Shown: piece by piece, positions 36,081-46,023 of the stretch
How positions within the stretch are numbered: position 1 is the stretch's first letter
Layout: each line of letters begins with the position of its first letter
From: Collinsella sp. zg1085
GTDB taxonomy: Bacteria > Actinomycetota > Coriobacteriia > Coriobacteriales > Coriobacteriaceae
Length of the DNA: 64,000 bases
NCBI RefSeq assembly: GCF_018889955.1
Contig: NZ_CP076545.1
Coordinates: forward strand, 1,054,001 to 1,118,000
Direction of reading: 5' to 3'
The notes under the pieces: model-generated
Databases searched by the model: none
What the model was told of the DNA's origin: nothing
Seen by the model: the letters and a program-made list of their open reading frames with translations, nothing else
Program-made: the position numbers and the translations under genes

Positions 36081-36997
36081 GAGAGTGCGTCCCAGTTAAG
36101 CTCTAAAACACGCTGACCTGCCGCCCAAGCCGCAGCGTCCATTGCACGCTTACCGTCGGGCTTAAGCTCAAACACCTCAAGTGCTGCGTCTGTAAATCCC
36201 ATATACACATGCTTGCCAACAATGTGCACCGCACCCGGTGCAAGAGCAGCGTCAGACAGGCCTACCTTGAGCAAACGTAGGGCTTTTCCAGCAAAAAGAC
36301 AACGCGCGGGCGCGGTATCACCTGATGCGCGTACATGACGATATGCCTCATCAGCCGTCATGTGAGGAGTAAGCATCATCTCAGCTTTAGAAAGCTTTGC
36401 AGCATGGGTTACAAGTGTCTCGTCTTGCTTTGTCCAAACAAGCGTACCCACTTCAAGCTGAGCTAGGGCTTTAATCAGTATATCCGCACCTAAAACCGCA
36501 AGCTCAGAGCTAAGCTCAGCACTTGTCTTATCTTGAACCTGCACTGAGGCTTGCAAAGAATAATCTCCCGTATCAACACCTTGTCCAATTTTCATAATGG
36601 ACACACCCGCACATTCGTCGCCTGACAAGATTGCGCGCTGAATAGGAGCAGCACCGCGCCAACGCGGCAGAAGTGAGGCGTGTACATTAATGCAGCCAAA
36701 GCGCGCTGCATCCAAAACAGCATCAGGCAAAATACAGCCATAGGCTGCTACGCAAATGCAATCAAGTTCAAGTGCTTTGAGCGCCGCAATATGCTCATCA
36801 CTCAAACGAGCAGTCTCAACCAGCGTTAAGCCCAGTGCCTGCGCCTCAAGTTTTACCGGAGAGGGTTGTAGCTGTTTACCTCGCGAGCGAACGGCATCAG
36901 GACGGGTATATACAACACATATTTCATGGTCAGCGCCGTGCAATGCCTTTAATGTTGGAACTGCAAATTCAGGTGTTCCCATAAACGCAATGCGCAT
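36077..36997 (-). CDS. fmt: methionyl-tRNA formyltransferase
   Basis: It formylates initiator Met-tRNA using 10-formyl-tetrahydrofolate. The 306-residue product begins MRIAFMGTPEFAVPTLKAL. It has the catalytic INVHASLLPRWRGAAPIQRA (Asn-His pair) and the GVSIMKIGQGVDTGD segment with the catalytic Asp. A C-terminal OB-like domain (about 205-300) binds tRNA. It lies 48 bases downstream of def and overlaps rsmB, so def-fmt-rsmB form one unit that installs and removes the formyl group. Confidence 0.96.
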   Translation of the reverse strand: MRIAFMGTPEFAVPTLKALHGADHEICVVYTRPDAVRSRGKQLQPSPVKLEAQALGLTLVETARLSDEHIAALKALELDCICVAAYGCILPDAVLDAARFGCINVHASLLPRWRGAAPIQRAILSGDECAGVSIMKIGQGVDTGDYSLQASVQVQDKTSAELSSELAVLGADILIKALAQLEVGTLVWTKQDETLVTHAAKLSKAEMMLTPHMTADEAYRHVRASGDTAPARCLFAGKALRLLKVGLSDAALAPGAVHIVGKHVYMGFTDAALEVFELKPDGKRAMDAAAWAAGQRVLELNWDALS

Positions 36998-37045
36998 ATA
37001 TACCAGCTCCTTTGCTCAAAACAAACGTATTACATGCCACGACAC

Positions 37046-37582
37046 TTATTCTGTGTCGCCCGGCTTAGCGCCACGCGCGAGAGCCTCCTGATACTCACGC
37101 AATGCGCGCGCCCGCGCAGCTGGGGCTAAATGGTCAAACATCGTAATGCCGTGAAGATGGTCTATCTCATGCTGCAGGCATACACAGAACAAGTCATTGC
37201 TGGCCTCGTACACCATAAGCTCACCATCAAGGTTATATGCCTCAACCACAACATGGTCGGGACGTGCAATCTCAACCGTAATCCCAGGAATTGAAAGACA
37301 ACCCTCGCAGCTTGTCTGCATAGTGTCGCTCTTTTCAACAATCACTGGGTTGATGAGCACATAGGGGTCATAGTCCTCAGCAGAGCTATATTCGGTATCC
37401 ACCAACACCATCTGTACAAGTGCACCCACCTGCGGCGCCGCTAAACCAACTCCGCCATCTTCAAACATGGTTTGCTTCATAGATTCAGCGAGTTCACGAA
37501 TTTCAGGCGTAATCTCTTCAATAGGTGCACACTCCGTTTTAAGGCGTGGGTCAGGAGATAACACAATACCGTTGAGCTCCAT
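37046..37582 (-). CDS. def: peptide deformylase
   Basis: This metalloenzyme removes the formyl group from new proteins. The 178-residue product has the three family motifs in order: DGGVGLAAPQVGAL (I, GxGxAAxQ), CEGCLSIPGI (II, EGCLS, whose Cys binds metal) and LQHEIDHLHGITM (III, HExDH, two metal-binding His and the catalytic Glu). The length is normal. AAAGGAG precedes the ATG. It sits between priA and fmt. Confidence 0.97.
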   Translation of the reverse strand: MELNGIVLSPDPRLKTECAPIEEITPEIRELAESMKQTMFEDGGVGLAAPQVGALVQMVLVDTEYSSAEDYDPYVLINPVIVEKSDTMQTSCEGCLSIPGITVEIARPDHVVVEAYNLDGELMVYEASNDLFCVCLQHEIDHLHGITMFDHLAPAARARALREYQEALARGAKPGDTE

Positions 37583-37596
37583 TGATGAGCTCCTTT

Positions 37597-40059
37597 CTAG
37601 CTTACATCGTAAGCATCAACATCGACGCTCACGTGAATATCGGGAACAGTTCCAAATGTAGTAAGCGCATGACGCACCACACGTGATACATCATACCCAA
37701 GCGGGGTCTTAAGCATAAAGTGAAAGCGAAAACGATCTTTTACGCGTGCAAGAGCGCAAGGCACAGGCCCCAAAAGTTGAGGCAAATTCTGAGAGTGCTC
37801 ACTCTTTGTCTCGCTCAACACCGCTCTCACAAGTCCCGCCAAGCGCTCAGCTGCCGCACGCACTCGCGCTTCTTGCGCTCCCCAAAGCACAACATTTGTT
37901 AGGCGAACATAGGGAGGATACAGGGCGCTCCGCCGCATATCAGCATCATGTTTGGTAAAGATAGTTCTATCATGCCTAAATACAGCGCGCATTACTGCTT
38001 CTTCAGGAAGATAGGTCTGAATGATAACTTGACCAGGCATCTCTCCGCGTCCCGCACGACCCGCAACCTGCTCAAGTAGACTATATGCACGCTCTTGCGC
38101 ACGAAAATCTGGCATTTTGAGCGCATAGTCGGCCATAACAACGCCAACAAGAGTTACCTCAGGAAAATCCAAGCCTTTGGCAATCATCTGTGTACCTAAA
38201 AGTACCGCCGTAGGTGCCGCGTCAAAAGCCTCAAGTAGCTCCTTATGCGCATCTTTGGTCTTAGTGGTATCTGCGTCCATACGAATAATTGCAACATCTG
38301 CTGGCAAAAGCTGGCGCAACTCATCTTCAACCTGCTGTGTTCCGATACCCATTTTTGCAAGATAGCGGCTATGGCATTGAGGACAGGCCGAACCCATTGC
38401 TGGATAGGGTCGCACTCGATAGCTTGTGCCGCAGGTATGACACATGAGTGCATGGGTACGCTCGTGATAGGTAAGCGAGGTAGAACAGTGTGGGCAGCTG
38501 GGAACACAGCCGCACTCACGGCACATTAAAAACGGTGCAAAGCCACGTCGATTATGAAGCAGCACCGCCTTCTCACCCCGTGACACAACCTCAAGCAACG
38601 CTTCTGCCAGCTGCTTAGAAAAAATAGAGCGCGCGCCCAGCCTAAACTCTTTGCGCAAATCTACCATATGTATCTGAGGCAACGCTGAGCGTCCCGGGCG
38701 CTCAGGCATTGCAACCCGCAGCCAGGTTTGCCCACCAAATTGCCCTTGCAAACAGCGTTCCTGCGCCTCAGCAGAGGGTGTAGCAGACCCTAACACAAGG
38801 GGAATCTTATGAGTTTTTGCAAGCTCAGCGGCAACTTCACGCGCATGATAGCGCGGTGCTGAGCCCTGCTTATAGGATTGCTCGTGCTCCTCATCAATGA
38901 TGATAAGGCCTAGGTTTTGCAGCGGACAAAAAAGTGCCGAACGAGCACCCACTACCACACGCGCAGCTCCAGAGTGCACCATATCCCACTGGTCAAGTCG
39001 CTCACCAGCTGATAACCGCGAGTGAAATACCGCCACCATCGAGCCAAAACGCGAACGAAACCGACCAACGGTCTGCGCCGTAAGAGAAATCTCCGGCACA
39101 AGCACACACGCCGATTTACCCTCTGCGATAACTGCTGCGATTGCCGATAAATAAACCTCGGTCTTTCCTGACCCTGTGACACCATCAATGACAATTACAT
39201 CATCGCGCTGATGCTGCCTGACATCTTCAATTGCTGCAAGCGCATTAAGCTGTCCTTCTGTGAGCTGCCCAGGAACGTGTGCCTGAGCAGATGAGAGGCT
39301 CGTATCATACTCTCCCCCACGCCACGAGCGCCGCTTCTCTATGTGCACGATACCTTTTTTCTCGAGCGCACGGATAGCCGAGCTCATATCGGTGTAGAGC
39401 ACCCGAAGCTCACGTGTGGTAAGCGGACCTGAGCGCAGTGCATCCACGAGCTGGCGCTGCCGTGTTGCCGAATTTCGCGGCTCAAAGGCAAATCCCCTTG
39501 CTGTGAGCGATACCCAGCGCTCTTCAAGAGCTTTCGTCTGAGCCTGTATAAGCTCATAATTTCCTTCGGCGTTTTTCTTAAGTTTTGGCGTTGTTCCTGG
39601 TGGCAAAAAAAGACGCAAACACTCAAGCAAGGTAGCAACATATTCATGGCTCATCCATACTGCAAGATGCGCAGAGGTCTCAGAAAAGCGTGGGGGGCTA
39701 AGCACGCTTATAAGCGGTTGAATCTTTGTATGTTGAAGATGTTCAGCGCCCGATAAGGCTTTTAGCTCAGCATTGACGGCAATAACATAGCCCACAGCAA
39801 GTCGTCCACCAAAACGAACCAGTACCGTACAGCCAATATGCACTGATTTGGCTATAGCATCAGGTACCCCATAGGCAAACGAATCAGCAAGGGCTCGTGT
39901 GGGAATATCGAGTACAACCGAAGCAAACAAGCTGTAGCGCTGGTGCGTGCAAGAAGGCTGAGCGTGCTCAGGCGAATCAGAGCCTTGTGCATCAATGTCT
40001 GTCTTTGCCAAAGCTGCCTCATCAAATAGGTTTGTCTGTGTCGGTGCAATATGTGTCAT
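37597..40059 (-). CDS. priA: primosomal replication helicase PriA
   Basis: PriA reloads the replisome at stalled forks. The 820-residue product has an N-terminal DNA-binding region (YSLFASVVLDIPTRALADSF), helicase motifs GVTGSGKTEVYL (Walker A), IIIDEEHEQSYKQ (DEEH) and GSATPSAEA, and a zinc-binding insert with cysteine pairs (CRECGCVPSCPHC, CHTCG, CPQCHSRY). Motifs V-VI follow in VLLGTQMIAKGLDFPEVTLV and QVAGRAGRG. Start: the ATG at 40059; a GTG two codons upstream is equally possible, and neither has a strong ribosome-binding site. It follows the OPT gene by about ten bases. Confidence 0.95.
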   Translation of the reverse strand: MTHIAPTQTNLFDEAALAKTDIDAQGSDSPEHAQPSCTHQRYSLFASVVLDIPTRALADSFAYGVPDAIAKSVHIGCTVLVRFGGRLAVGYVIAVNAELKALSGAEHLQHTKIQPLISVLSPPRFSETSAHLAVWMSHEYVATLLECLRLFLPPGTTPKLKKNAEGNYELIQAQTKALEERWVSLTARGFAFEPRNSATRQRQLVDALRSGPLTTRELRVLYTDMSSAIRALEKKGIVHIEKRRSWRGGEYDTSLSSAQAHVPGQLTEGQLNALAAIEDVRQHQRDDVIVIDGVTGSGKTEVYLSAIAAVIAEGKSACVLVPEISLTAQTVGRFRSRFGSMVAVFHSRLSAGERLDQWDMVHSGAARVVVGARSALFCPLQNLGLIIIDEEHEQSYKQGSAPRYHAREVAAELAKTHKIPLVLGSATPSAEAQERCLQGQFGGQTWLRVAMPERPGRSALPQIHMVDLRKEFRLGARSIFSKQLAEALLEVVSRGEKAVLLHNRRGFAPFLMCRECGCVPSCPHCSTSLTYHERTHALMCHTCGTSYRVRPYPAMGSACPQCHSRYLAKMGIGTQQVEDELRQLLPADVAIIRMDADTTKTKDAHKELLEAFDAAPTAVLLGTQMIAKGLDFPEVTLVGVVMADYALKMPDFRAQERAYSLLEQVAGRAGRGEMPGQVIIQTYLPEEAVMRAVFRHDRTIFTKHDADMRRSALYPPYVRLTNVVLWGAQEARVRAAAERLAGLVRAVLSETKSEHSQNLPQLLGPVPCALARVKDRFRFHFMLKTPLGYDVSRVVRHALTTFGTVPDIHVSVDVDAYDVS

Positions 40060-40069
40060 ACACACTAGT

Positions 40070-41824
40070 CTAGCTCATCGATGCACCAAACAAACCCATA
40101 CATACACTCACTAAAGCAATGAGCACGCCAACAATAGATTCACCACCAAGCACGCCAGAGGCAACAATAATCCCACGCTCATCACGCAAACGCTGGTCTA
40201 TGCCGCGTGCACGCGATATGCGCTCGTAGATATATTTGATAAGTGCACCTACTGACATAGAGATAGTCATATAAGCCGGAAGATATACGCCCAAGCCAAA
40301 CATCATAGCGGGCAGTCCAACAACATAAAGCACAATACCTGTGACAAGACCTAACACAAAGCCAAACATGCTCGGAATGCCTGATACCATAGTTGCCACT
40401 ACACTGGCCTGCGCTGCAACAAAAAACTTTCCCGGACCAAACGATTCAGGGCCATATGCTGCAACAAGCACACCTAAAATCAACACCGCCACAACACAAC
40501 CCAACAGCGCGCCAAGAGCTTGGGCATACCACAGCGCCTTGGGATTATTGCCCAAGATTGCACCAGTCTTAAAGTCGCTCATAACATCGCCCGCAAGCCC
40601 ACAGGTTACTGCAACCACCGCCGCCACAAAGAAAAGCGTTACTGGTGAGCTTACCCCTGTTGCTGCAACAAGGAGCAATACAATGAGGCCAAAGATTTCC
40701 ATAGGGTCAATGCCTGTTTTTCCAACCGACTGAGCACTCATAATGGTAGTTACAAAACTCAGACCAACTACCAGAACTGTTGCCACAGGCGGCACATGCA
40801 AGGCACTCACCAGTATCAGTGTTGCACTTGCCACCATAAGCGCTAAACCACCTTGCTCAAAGCGAGAAAAAGACGACACACCCTGCTTATGCCTTGGTTG
40901 ATGCTGCAGCTCGCAGTCCTTACCACTGCCTGTAGCTGCATCTTTTTCTGATGATAGTGCGCCCATATTTGATGTATCAACCTCATCACGCTGAGTGCAG
41001 AGATGCTTGAAAAACTTAGGCGCAATATCTTTGAGCACAACACCAATACCTGAGCCCATCATGATTCCCATGCCAAGCGAAGCAACAAACCCTGTTGCTG
41101 CGGGAACGCTCAAAAACCCAAGCTGTGTACCACCAACAATGATGCCTCCATGCGCAATTACTACGCCGAGCAGCTGAAATACAACCGATTCAGCTCCAAT
41201 TAAGAAACCCACAGACACCAGCATAGGAGAATTATAAAAACCAAATGCCACGCCTTCTATAGGAAGGCTTCCCCACATAGCAGGAATAAGCTTCACTACA
41301 TCACGAAGACATGCCCATATTCCTGCAAGCCCCATCGACACCAATAAACGCTTGCCCGTTTCACCTTTAGCCTCACTTGCCTTAAGTGTTTCTGCAGCAG
41401 CCCGACCAATGGGATACTCAAGCTTGGATTCTTCAACAAAACGCTTACGAATAAGTGCGGTATATACCAAACCCAGCAGGGTTCCCGCAAGCGCCACAAA
41501 AGCAATTTCTGGCAGTGACACCGCATTGTTAAGACCCAAAATCCAAAGGCCCGGTATGGTAAAGGCGATGCCGCCTGCCACCATAGAGCCCGCAGACATA
41601 ATAATTTGAGTAAGGTTTGCCTCCTGAATACTATTGCGTCCAAAAACACGCAATACCACCAGTGAGGTGATAGAGGTAAATATTGTTGGCCAAGGTAAAG
41701 ACCCCATCTTGAGTGCTGTATACACTGACGACGCAGTGATAATCACACAGCCAATCGTGCCAATAAGTATTGCTGGCACACTAAAATAGGCACCACGTTT
41801 GGTGCTACGCGCTGTTGAGCTCAT
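40070..41824 (-). CDS. OPT-family oligopeptide/metal-chelate transporter
   Basis: The 584-residue integral membrane protein has roughly 14 hydrophobic segments and matches the OPT family (prokaryotic EspB/OPT-like branch). Examples are the N-terminal ILIGTIGCVIITASSVYTAL, SLPWPTIFTSI, and the later MSDFKTGAILGNNPKALW. OPT proteins import small peptides or iron chelates with protons. A soluble charged loop lies around residues 280-320. The substrate cannot be inferred. GGAGC precedes the ATG. It is upstream of priA on the same strand, probably by chance rather than function. Confidence 0.85.
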   Translation of the reverse strand: MSSTARSTKRGAYFSVPAILIGTIGCVIITASSVYTALKMGSLPWPTIFTSITSLVVLRVFGRNSIQEANLTQIIMSAGSMVAGGIAFTIPGLWILGLNNAVSLPEIAFVALAGTLLGLVYTALIRKRFVEESKLEYPIGRAAAETLKASEAKGETGKRLLVSMGLAGIWACLRDVVKLIPAMWGSLPIEGVAFGFYNSPMLVSVGFLIGAESVVFQLLGVVIAHGGIIVGGTQLGFLSVPAATGFVASLGMGIMMGSGIGVVLKDIAPKFFKHLCTQRDEVDTSNMGALSSEKDAATGSGKDCELQHQPRHKQGVSSFSRFEQGGLALMVASATLILVSALHVPPVATVLVVGLSFVTTIMSAQSVGKTGIDPMEIFGLIVLLLVAATGVSSPVTLFFVAAVVAVTCGLAGDVMSDFKTGAILGNNPKALWYAQALGALLGCVVAVLILGVLVAAYGPESFGPGKFFVAAQASVVATMVSGIPSMFGFVLGLVTGIVLYVVGLPAMMFGLGVYLPAYMTISMSVGALIKYIYERISRARGIDQRLRDERGIIVASGVLGGESIVGVLIALVSVCMGLFGASMS

Positions 41825-41924
41825 ATATGCTCCTTCGTATATCCGCTCGCAATGAGTCGGGTTACGGTTTATCCATCAGGTAGTATAGAGCAATAAGCAC
41901 CAGTGCAGGGTAAAGGAGTTTGCT

Positions 41925-42716
41925 ATGAAAAAGATAGTTTGGTCAAAGCAACTACTATCCATCATGATAAGCAATGCTGAGACACGTATTTGCTACATTC
42001 AGGGTGAAACAATCCGCGCAGCTCAAAGCTTCTCAACTCCTCAGCATATAACCGCAGATGAAGCACGCGCACAACTTGATACCTGCATGCAAGACCATGA
42101 CATACAGACGCTCGACGGAATTGTATGGGCATCGGTGGTACCTGAGCTTACGTATTCATGGCAAACAGCGCTCAAGCAAATTAAGGCTGCCAAGCTTCTC
42201 TATATAAAGCCTGGCATCAAAACAGGCATCAAGATTGGCTACGATGACCCAGCTGCCTTTGGCTCCGATAGGCTTGCCCACGCAGTTGCCGCGCTAAGCC
42301 AGCTCACAGGTCCGCTTGTTATCATCGATGCTAATCCTATTACCACCACCCTTGATGTTATTGATGCACATAACACCATATGTGGCGGTATCATATCTTG
42401 CGCACCTGCTCTAGCGGCCGCTACCCTTGCACGCCATGCCAGTAAACTACCAAACTTTGAATTTCACGCTTCTGCTCATAGCTATGGACACAACACCACC
42501 GAAGCACTCCAACTTGGTCTTTTGGTAGGTGAAGCTCGCAAACTCGATAGCTTTATCGCTGATATTCAAACCGACTTTGGACGGGAGCTCTTGGTAATTG
42601 GCACGGGCAGCGCATGTCCTCTGCTTACAGAACACATGCGCACGGCTCTTACTACCTATGAGCTCCAGTTAGTCCATCTAGGACTTGCCCAGCTCTGGTA
42701 TCTCAATTGTTTATAA
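41925..42716 (+). CDS. degenerate type III pantothenate kinase-like protein
   Basis: The 263-residue product aligns by eye over its whole length with CoaX, which phosphorylates pantothenate. It keeps DGIVWASVVPEL, the PGIKTGIKIGYDDPAAFGSDR substrate/catalytic segment including the family's catalytic Asp, and NTTEALQLGLLVG. The ATP/phosphate loops are altered: the N-terminal DxGNT reads ISNAET, DFGTATT reads DANPITT, and GGAIxPG reads GGIISCA. It may be a pseudokinase or a regulator, or use ATP differently. A plausible ribosome-binding site (AAAGGAG) precedes the ATG. It is flanked by genes on the opposite strand, so it is transcribed alone. Confidence 0.75.
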   Translation: MKKIVWSKQLLSIMISNAETRICYIQGETIRAAQSFSTPQHITADEARAQLDTCMQDHDIQTLDGIVWASVVPELTYSWQTALKQIKAAKLLYIKPGIKTGIKIGYDDPAAFGSDRLAHAVAALSQLTGPLVIIDANPITTTLDVIDAHNTICGGIISCAPALAAATLARHASKLPNFEFHASAHSYGHNTTEALQLGLLVGEARKLDSFIADIQTDFGRELLVIGTGSACPLLTEHMRTALTTYELQLVHLGLAQLWYLNCL

Positions 42717-42806
42717 GCACCTCAACAATAAGCACCTTACCGCTCAACGCCCAGTCTATATGCCGTAAACCCGTTTGCAGATGACCGCTAAGCTGATACC
42801 AGCCTC

Positions 42807-44108
42807 CTAGCTCAACCCACACGCTGAGCGCAGCTCATCAACCCGGTTAGTAAGCTCCCAAGTAAAATCAGGGTCATTGCGTCCAAAGTGACCGTATGCA
42901 GCAGTTTTTTGATAGATGGGGCGACGCAAATCAAGCTCTTGAATGATGGCACCTGGTCGCAGGTCAAAAACAAATGCGATAGCCGCCTCAATAAGCGCCT
43001 CATCAACATGCGCCGTCCCAAAGGTATCTACCATGATAGAAAGAGGACGAGCAACGCCAATTGCATAGGAGAGCTGTACCTCACAGCGCTCTGCCAAAGC
43101 AGCAGCTACCACGTTTTTAGCAACCCAGCGCGCTGCATAGGCAGCCGAACGGTCAACCTTAGTGCAGTCTTTACCCGAGAAGGCTCCGCCACCATGGCGA
43201 CCCGCACCACCATAGGTATCAACGATAATTTTGCGGCCGGTAAGACCGGTGTCGCCCATAGGGCCTCCCACTACAAAGCGACCGGTTGGGTTGACCAAAA
43301 CCTCAGCGCCCTCCCACGCCACATCTGCTGCTGACATAACAGGAGCTATAACCTGCTCAACTAAGTCATGGCGAATACGGCTCATATCCTCAATTTCAGC
43401 GGCGTGCTGGGTTGAAATAACAATAGTCTCCACCGCAACCGGAACACCATCTTCATAGCGCACACTCACCTGCGTTTTGCCGTCGGGACGCAAATATGGA
43501 AGGGTATTGTTATGGCGCACCTCTGCCAAGCGCTCAGCAAGCCTTGAAGCCAGATAGTGCGGCATGGGCATAAGCGTTGGCGTTTCGCGTGTAGCATAGC
43601 CAAACATCATGCCTTGGTCGCCTGCACCAATCACATCAAGCGGGTCGGCTGAGTCTCCCGATTGCACGTCATAGCTCTCATCAACGCCCTGTGCAATATC
43701 AGGGCTTTGTCCGTGAATCATGTTGATAACACCGCAGGTTTCGCAGTCAAATCCATACTTGGCACGGTCATATCCAATACGCGCCAGCACCGCACGTGCA
43801 ATTGCCTGCACATCAACGTAGGACTCCGTACGAATCTCGCCCGAGACTATAACAGTTCCCGTTGTGAGAAGAGTCTCACAGGCGCAGCGTACATTATCTA
43901 CCCGTGCGGGCACCCCATCAGGCGCAATATACCCACGCGCCTCAAGTTCAATTTCTTTTGTAAGAATTGCATCAAGCACCGCATCAGAAATCTGATCGGC
44001 AATCTTGTCGGGATGACCCTCGGTAACCGACTCAGATGTAAACACATATGAGCGACTAGATGACTCCGCAACCCTTAACATAGATGTGGAACGAGACAAT
44101 GTTGGCAT
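42807..44108 (-). CDS. metK: S-adenosylmethionine synthetase
   Basis: It makes SAM from ATP and methionine. The 433-residue product has [19 protein letters not shown] near residue 25 (ATP/methionine site), [12 protein letters not shown] (the signature hexapeptide region), [20 protein letters not shown] and [22 protein letters not shown]. It is longer than the usual 380-400 residues through an N-terminal extension of about 20 residues and small insertions. AAAGGGG precedes the ATG. A strong GC-rich hairpin lies just upstream in the leader. Confidence 0.96.
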   Translation of the reverse strand: MPTLSRSTSMLRVAESSSRSYVFTSESVTEGHPDKIADQISDAVLDAILTKEIELEARGYIAPDGVPARVDNVRCACETLLTTGTVIVSGEIRTESYVDVQAIARAVLARIGYDRAKYGFDCETCGVINMIHGQSPDIAQGVDESYDVQSGDSADPLDVIGAGDQGMMFGYATRETPTLMPMPHYLASRLAERLAEVRHNNTLPYLRPDGKTQVSVRYEDGVPVAVETIVISTQHAAEIEDMSRIRHDLVEQVIAPVMSAADVAWEGAEVLVNPTGRFVVGGPMGDTGLTGRKIIVDTYGGAGRHGGGAFSGKDCTKVDRSAAYAARWVAKNVVAAALAERCEVQLSYAIGVARPLSIMVDTFGTAHVDEALIEAAIAFVFDLRPGAIIQELDLRRPIYQKTAAYGHFGRNDPDFTWELTNRVDELRSACGLS

Positions 44109-44131
44109 AAGCTGCCCCTTTCATACATAAC

Positions 44132-44160
44132 GCCCGGCGGCCGTTACCATTCCGCCGGGC
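44132..44160 (-). other. GC-rich hairpin in the metK leader
   Basis: GCCCGGCGG and CCGCCGGGC form a perfect 9-bp stem with an 11-base loop, ending about 24 bases before the metK start on the minus strand. No U-run follows, so it is not a simple terminator. Upstream, a TACAAT-like -10 in the trxB-metK gap suggests a metK transcript carrying this hairpin in its 5' leader. I cannot match it to a known SAM riboswitch. Confidence 0.5.
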
Positions 44161-44239
44161 TTAGCTTTAGTGCACGTAACTTGTACCCCGTCTAGTATTG
44201 TACTTACTTGCGCGTACACACAAATAGTAAAGACGGGAT

Positions 44240-45904
44240 TTATGCAACTGCCTCCAAAAGAGCACTCAGTGTCTTTTTACCAAACAATACACGCTCCTGA
44301 CCATTACGTTCAATAATGGTGCAGGGAACACTCATAGCGCGATATTGGTCTTTGAGATGACTAAAGTGCGCAATATCAAAAACCTCAGCGCTAACCTGCG
44401 CATTATCGGCAGCTATACGCTGAGCCGAAACGACCGTCTCAGGACACATCGTACACGAAAGCGAAACAAGCACTTTAATAGAAACCGGCTCTGTAATAGC
44501 AGCAATGGCAGCTCTATCAGCATCATCAATAGGCTGTCCTGGACCTGCGGCATTATAAAGGCCCAGCACAAAGCTCGTAAACTCATGCCCGCCAGGTACC
44601 CCATGAAATGCAAGACCCGTTGGCTCTCCTGTGGCGCGTACGACCTCAACATAGGGCAACAGCTCTGATGGCTCATGCGCTGCGTCAACCATCTCAACAC
44701 GCAAAAGCTCTGTTTGTGCCGCAAGCTCACGCATATATGCCTCAAGCTCGTTGCTCAAAGCGCGCTTATCGGGGTGAACGCGCAACACAAGAGGTGCAGA
44801 CATGCGTGCAAAGACTGCTTCAAGCTGGGCTTTCATAGCGGCATCAAAAAGCTCACCATCAGATACATCTGCGCCACGTGATGCTTCTTGTTTGGGCATG
44901 TGGTCGGGGCGCGACACAGGCGGGCGAGGGACTATGCCTACGCGCTCTTGTGCCGCCTTAATATAGCGCTCCATATCAGTTGCTGCCTGAGCCGCCTCAC
45001 CTACCGCGGTTGCAACCTGACGAAGTCCCTTAATGCATACATCTCCCGCAGCAAACAAACCAGAAACACGTGTCATTTGCTGCTCATCGGTGATGACATA
45101 ACCCTGCTCGTTGGTAACTCCCATGTGTGTTACTAGCTCGGTTGAGGGCTTATAACCCGCAAAGACAAAAATACCAAAGCTATCGCCCTCATCAGCGACA
45201 TAGCGCGTTTCTTCACCCGTTTTGTTATTGCGATATATGAGGGAGCGCAAGGCATCGTCGCCTGCTGCTCTCACCACTTCAGTATTGGTAAGAACCGTAA
45301 TCTTTTCGTGTGTACGCGCCGCCTCTGCTGCTGCGGGAGCGCACGTAAAATCGTCCTCACGAACCAAAATGGTAACATGGCGCGCATATTTGGTTAAAAA
45401 TACACTTTCCTCAGCCGCGACAAAGCCACCGCCTACCACAAAGACATCTTTGCCGGTAAAAAACTCTCCATCGCAGGTAGCGCAATAGGCAACACCATGG
45501 CCCTTAAAGACATCCTCGCCTTCAAAACCAATGCTTCGCGGCGAGGCTCCAGTTGCAAGAAGCACTGACAAAGATGCAATGTCTCCCTTGCTTGTTGTAA
45601 CTATCTTTATATCTTGGTTAAGGTCAAGTGAGGTGACCTCAGCAAATAAAAACTCTGCCCCAAACGCCTCAGCCTGTTGGCGCATGGTTTCGGTAAGCTC
45701 TTTACCACTTGTCACCAACACCCCAGGATAATTAACCACCTCATTGGTAATAGTAATTTGTCCGCCAAAGTTTTCGCGTTCAATAACTAATACGCGATAG
45801 CGCGCACGCGCCAGATAAAGCGCTGCGGTAAGCCCTGCTGGACCGCCGCCCACAATAACTGCGTCATAGAGTTCCTCAGGTGTTGGCTGATGTTTGTCTG
45901 CCAT
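44240..45904 (-). CDS. AhpF-like reductase with rearranged domain order
   Basis: The 554-residue flavoprotein probably reduces AhpC. The N-terminal part (1-315) is thioredoxin reductase-like: FAD loop VIVGGGPAGLTAALYLARAR, redox pair CATC (Cys141, Cys144), NADPH loop VVGGGFVAAEESVFL and the late FAD motif GLFAAGDVC. The C-terminal part (about 350-554) resembles the N-terminal domain of AhpF: GHEFTSFVLGLYNAAG, then SLSCTMCPETV with redox pair Cys484/Cys487. So the E. coli AhpF order (NTD first) is swapped. It lies downstream of ahpC, with a terminator-like hairpin between. Confidence 0.9.
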   Translation of the reverse strand: MADKHQPTPEELYDAVIVGGGPAGLTAALYLARARYRVLVIERENFGGQITITNEVVNYPGVLVTSGKELTETMRQQAEAFGAEFLFAEVTSLDLNQDIKIVTTSKGDIASLSVLLATGASPRSIGFEGEDVFKGHGVAYCATCDGEFFTGKDVFVVGGGFVAAEESVFLTKYARHVTILVREDDFTCAPAAAEAARTHEKITVLTNTEVVRAAGDDALRSLIYRNNKTGEETRYVADEGDSFGIFVFAGYKPSTELVTHMGVTNEQGYVITDEQQMTRVSGLFAAGDVCIKGLRQVATAVGEAAQAATDMERYIKAAQERVGIVPRPPVSRPDHMPKQEASRGADVSDGELFDAAMKAQLEAVFARMSAPLVLRVHPDKRALSNELEAYMRELAAQTELLRVEMVDAAHEPSELLPYVEVVRATGEPTGLAFHGVPGGHEFTSFVLGLYNAAGPGQPIDDADRAAIAAITEPVSIKVLVSLSCTMCPETVVSAQRIAADNAQVSAEVFDIAHFSHLKDQYRAMSVPCTIIERNGQERVLFGKKTLSALLEAVA

Positions 45905-45922
45905 AACATCTTCCCTTCATAC

Positions 45923-45951
45923 AAAAAGCTGTGCCCAAAAAGACACAGCTT
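45923..45951 (-). terminator. terminator/attenuator between ahpC and the AhpF-like gene
   Basis: On the minus strand AAGCTGTG and CACAGCTT pair over eight bases around a 10-base loop and are followed by TTTTT. It lies about 75 bases after ahpC and 20 before the reductase start. It would make abundant AhpC and less reductase by partial termination. Confidence 0.65.
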
Positions 45952-46023
45952 CTTATTGCGTAAAAATAGTTCATACGTTTACATCAAAGCAGCTACACGG
46001 TAGCGCAAGCTCAACGTATTAAC

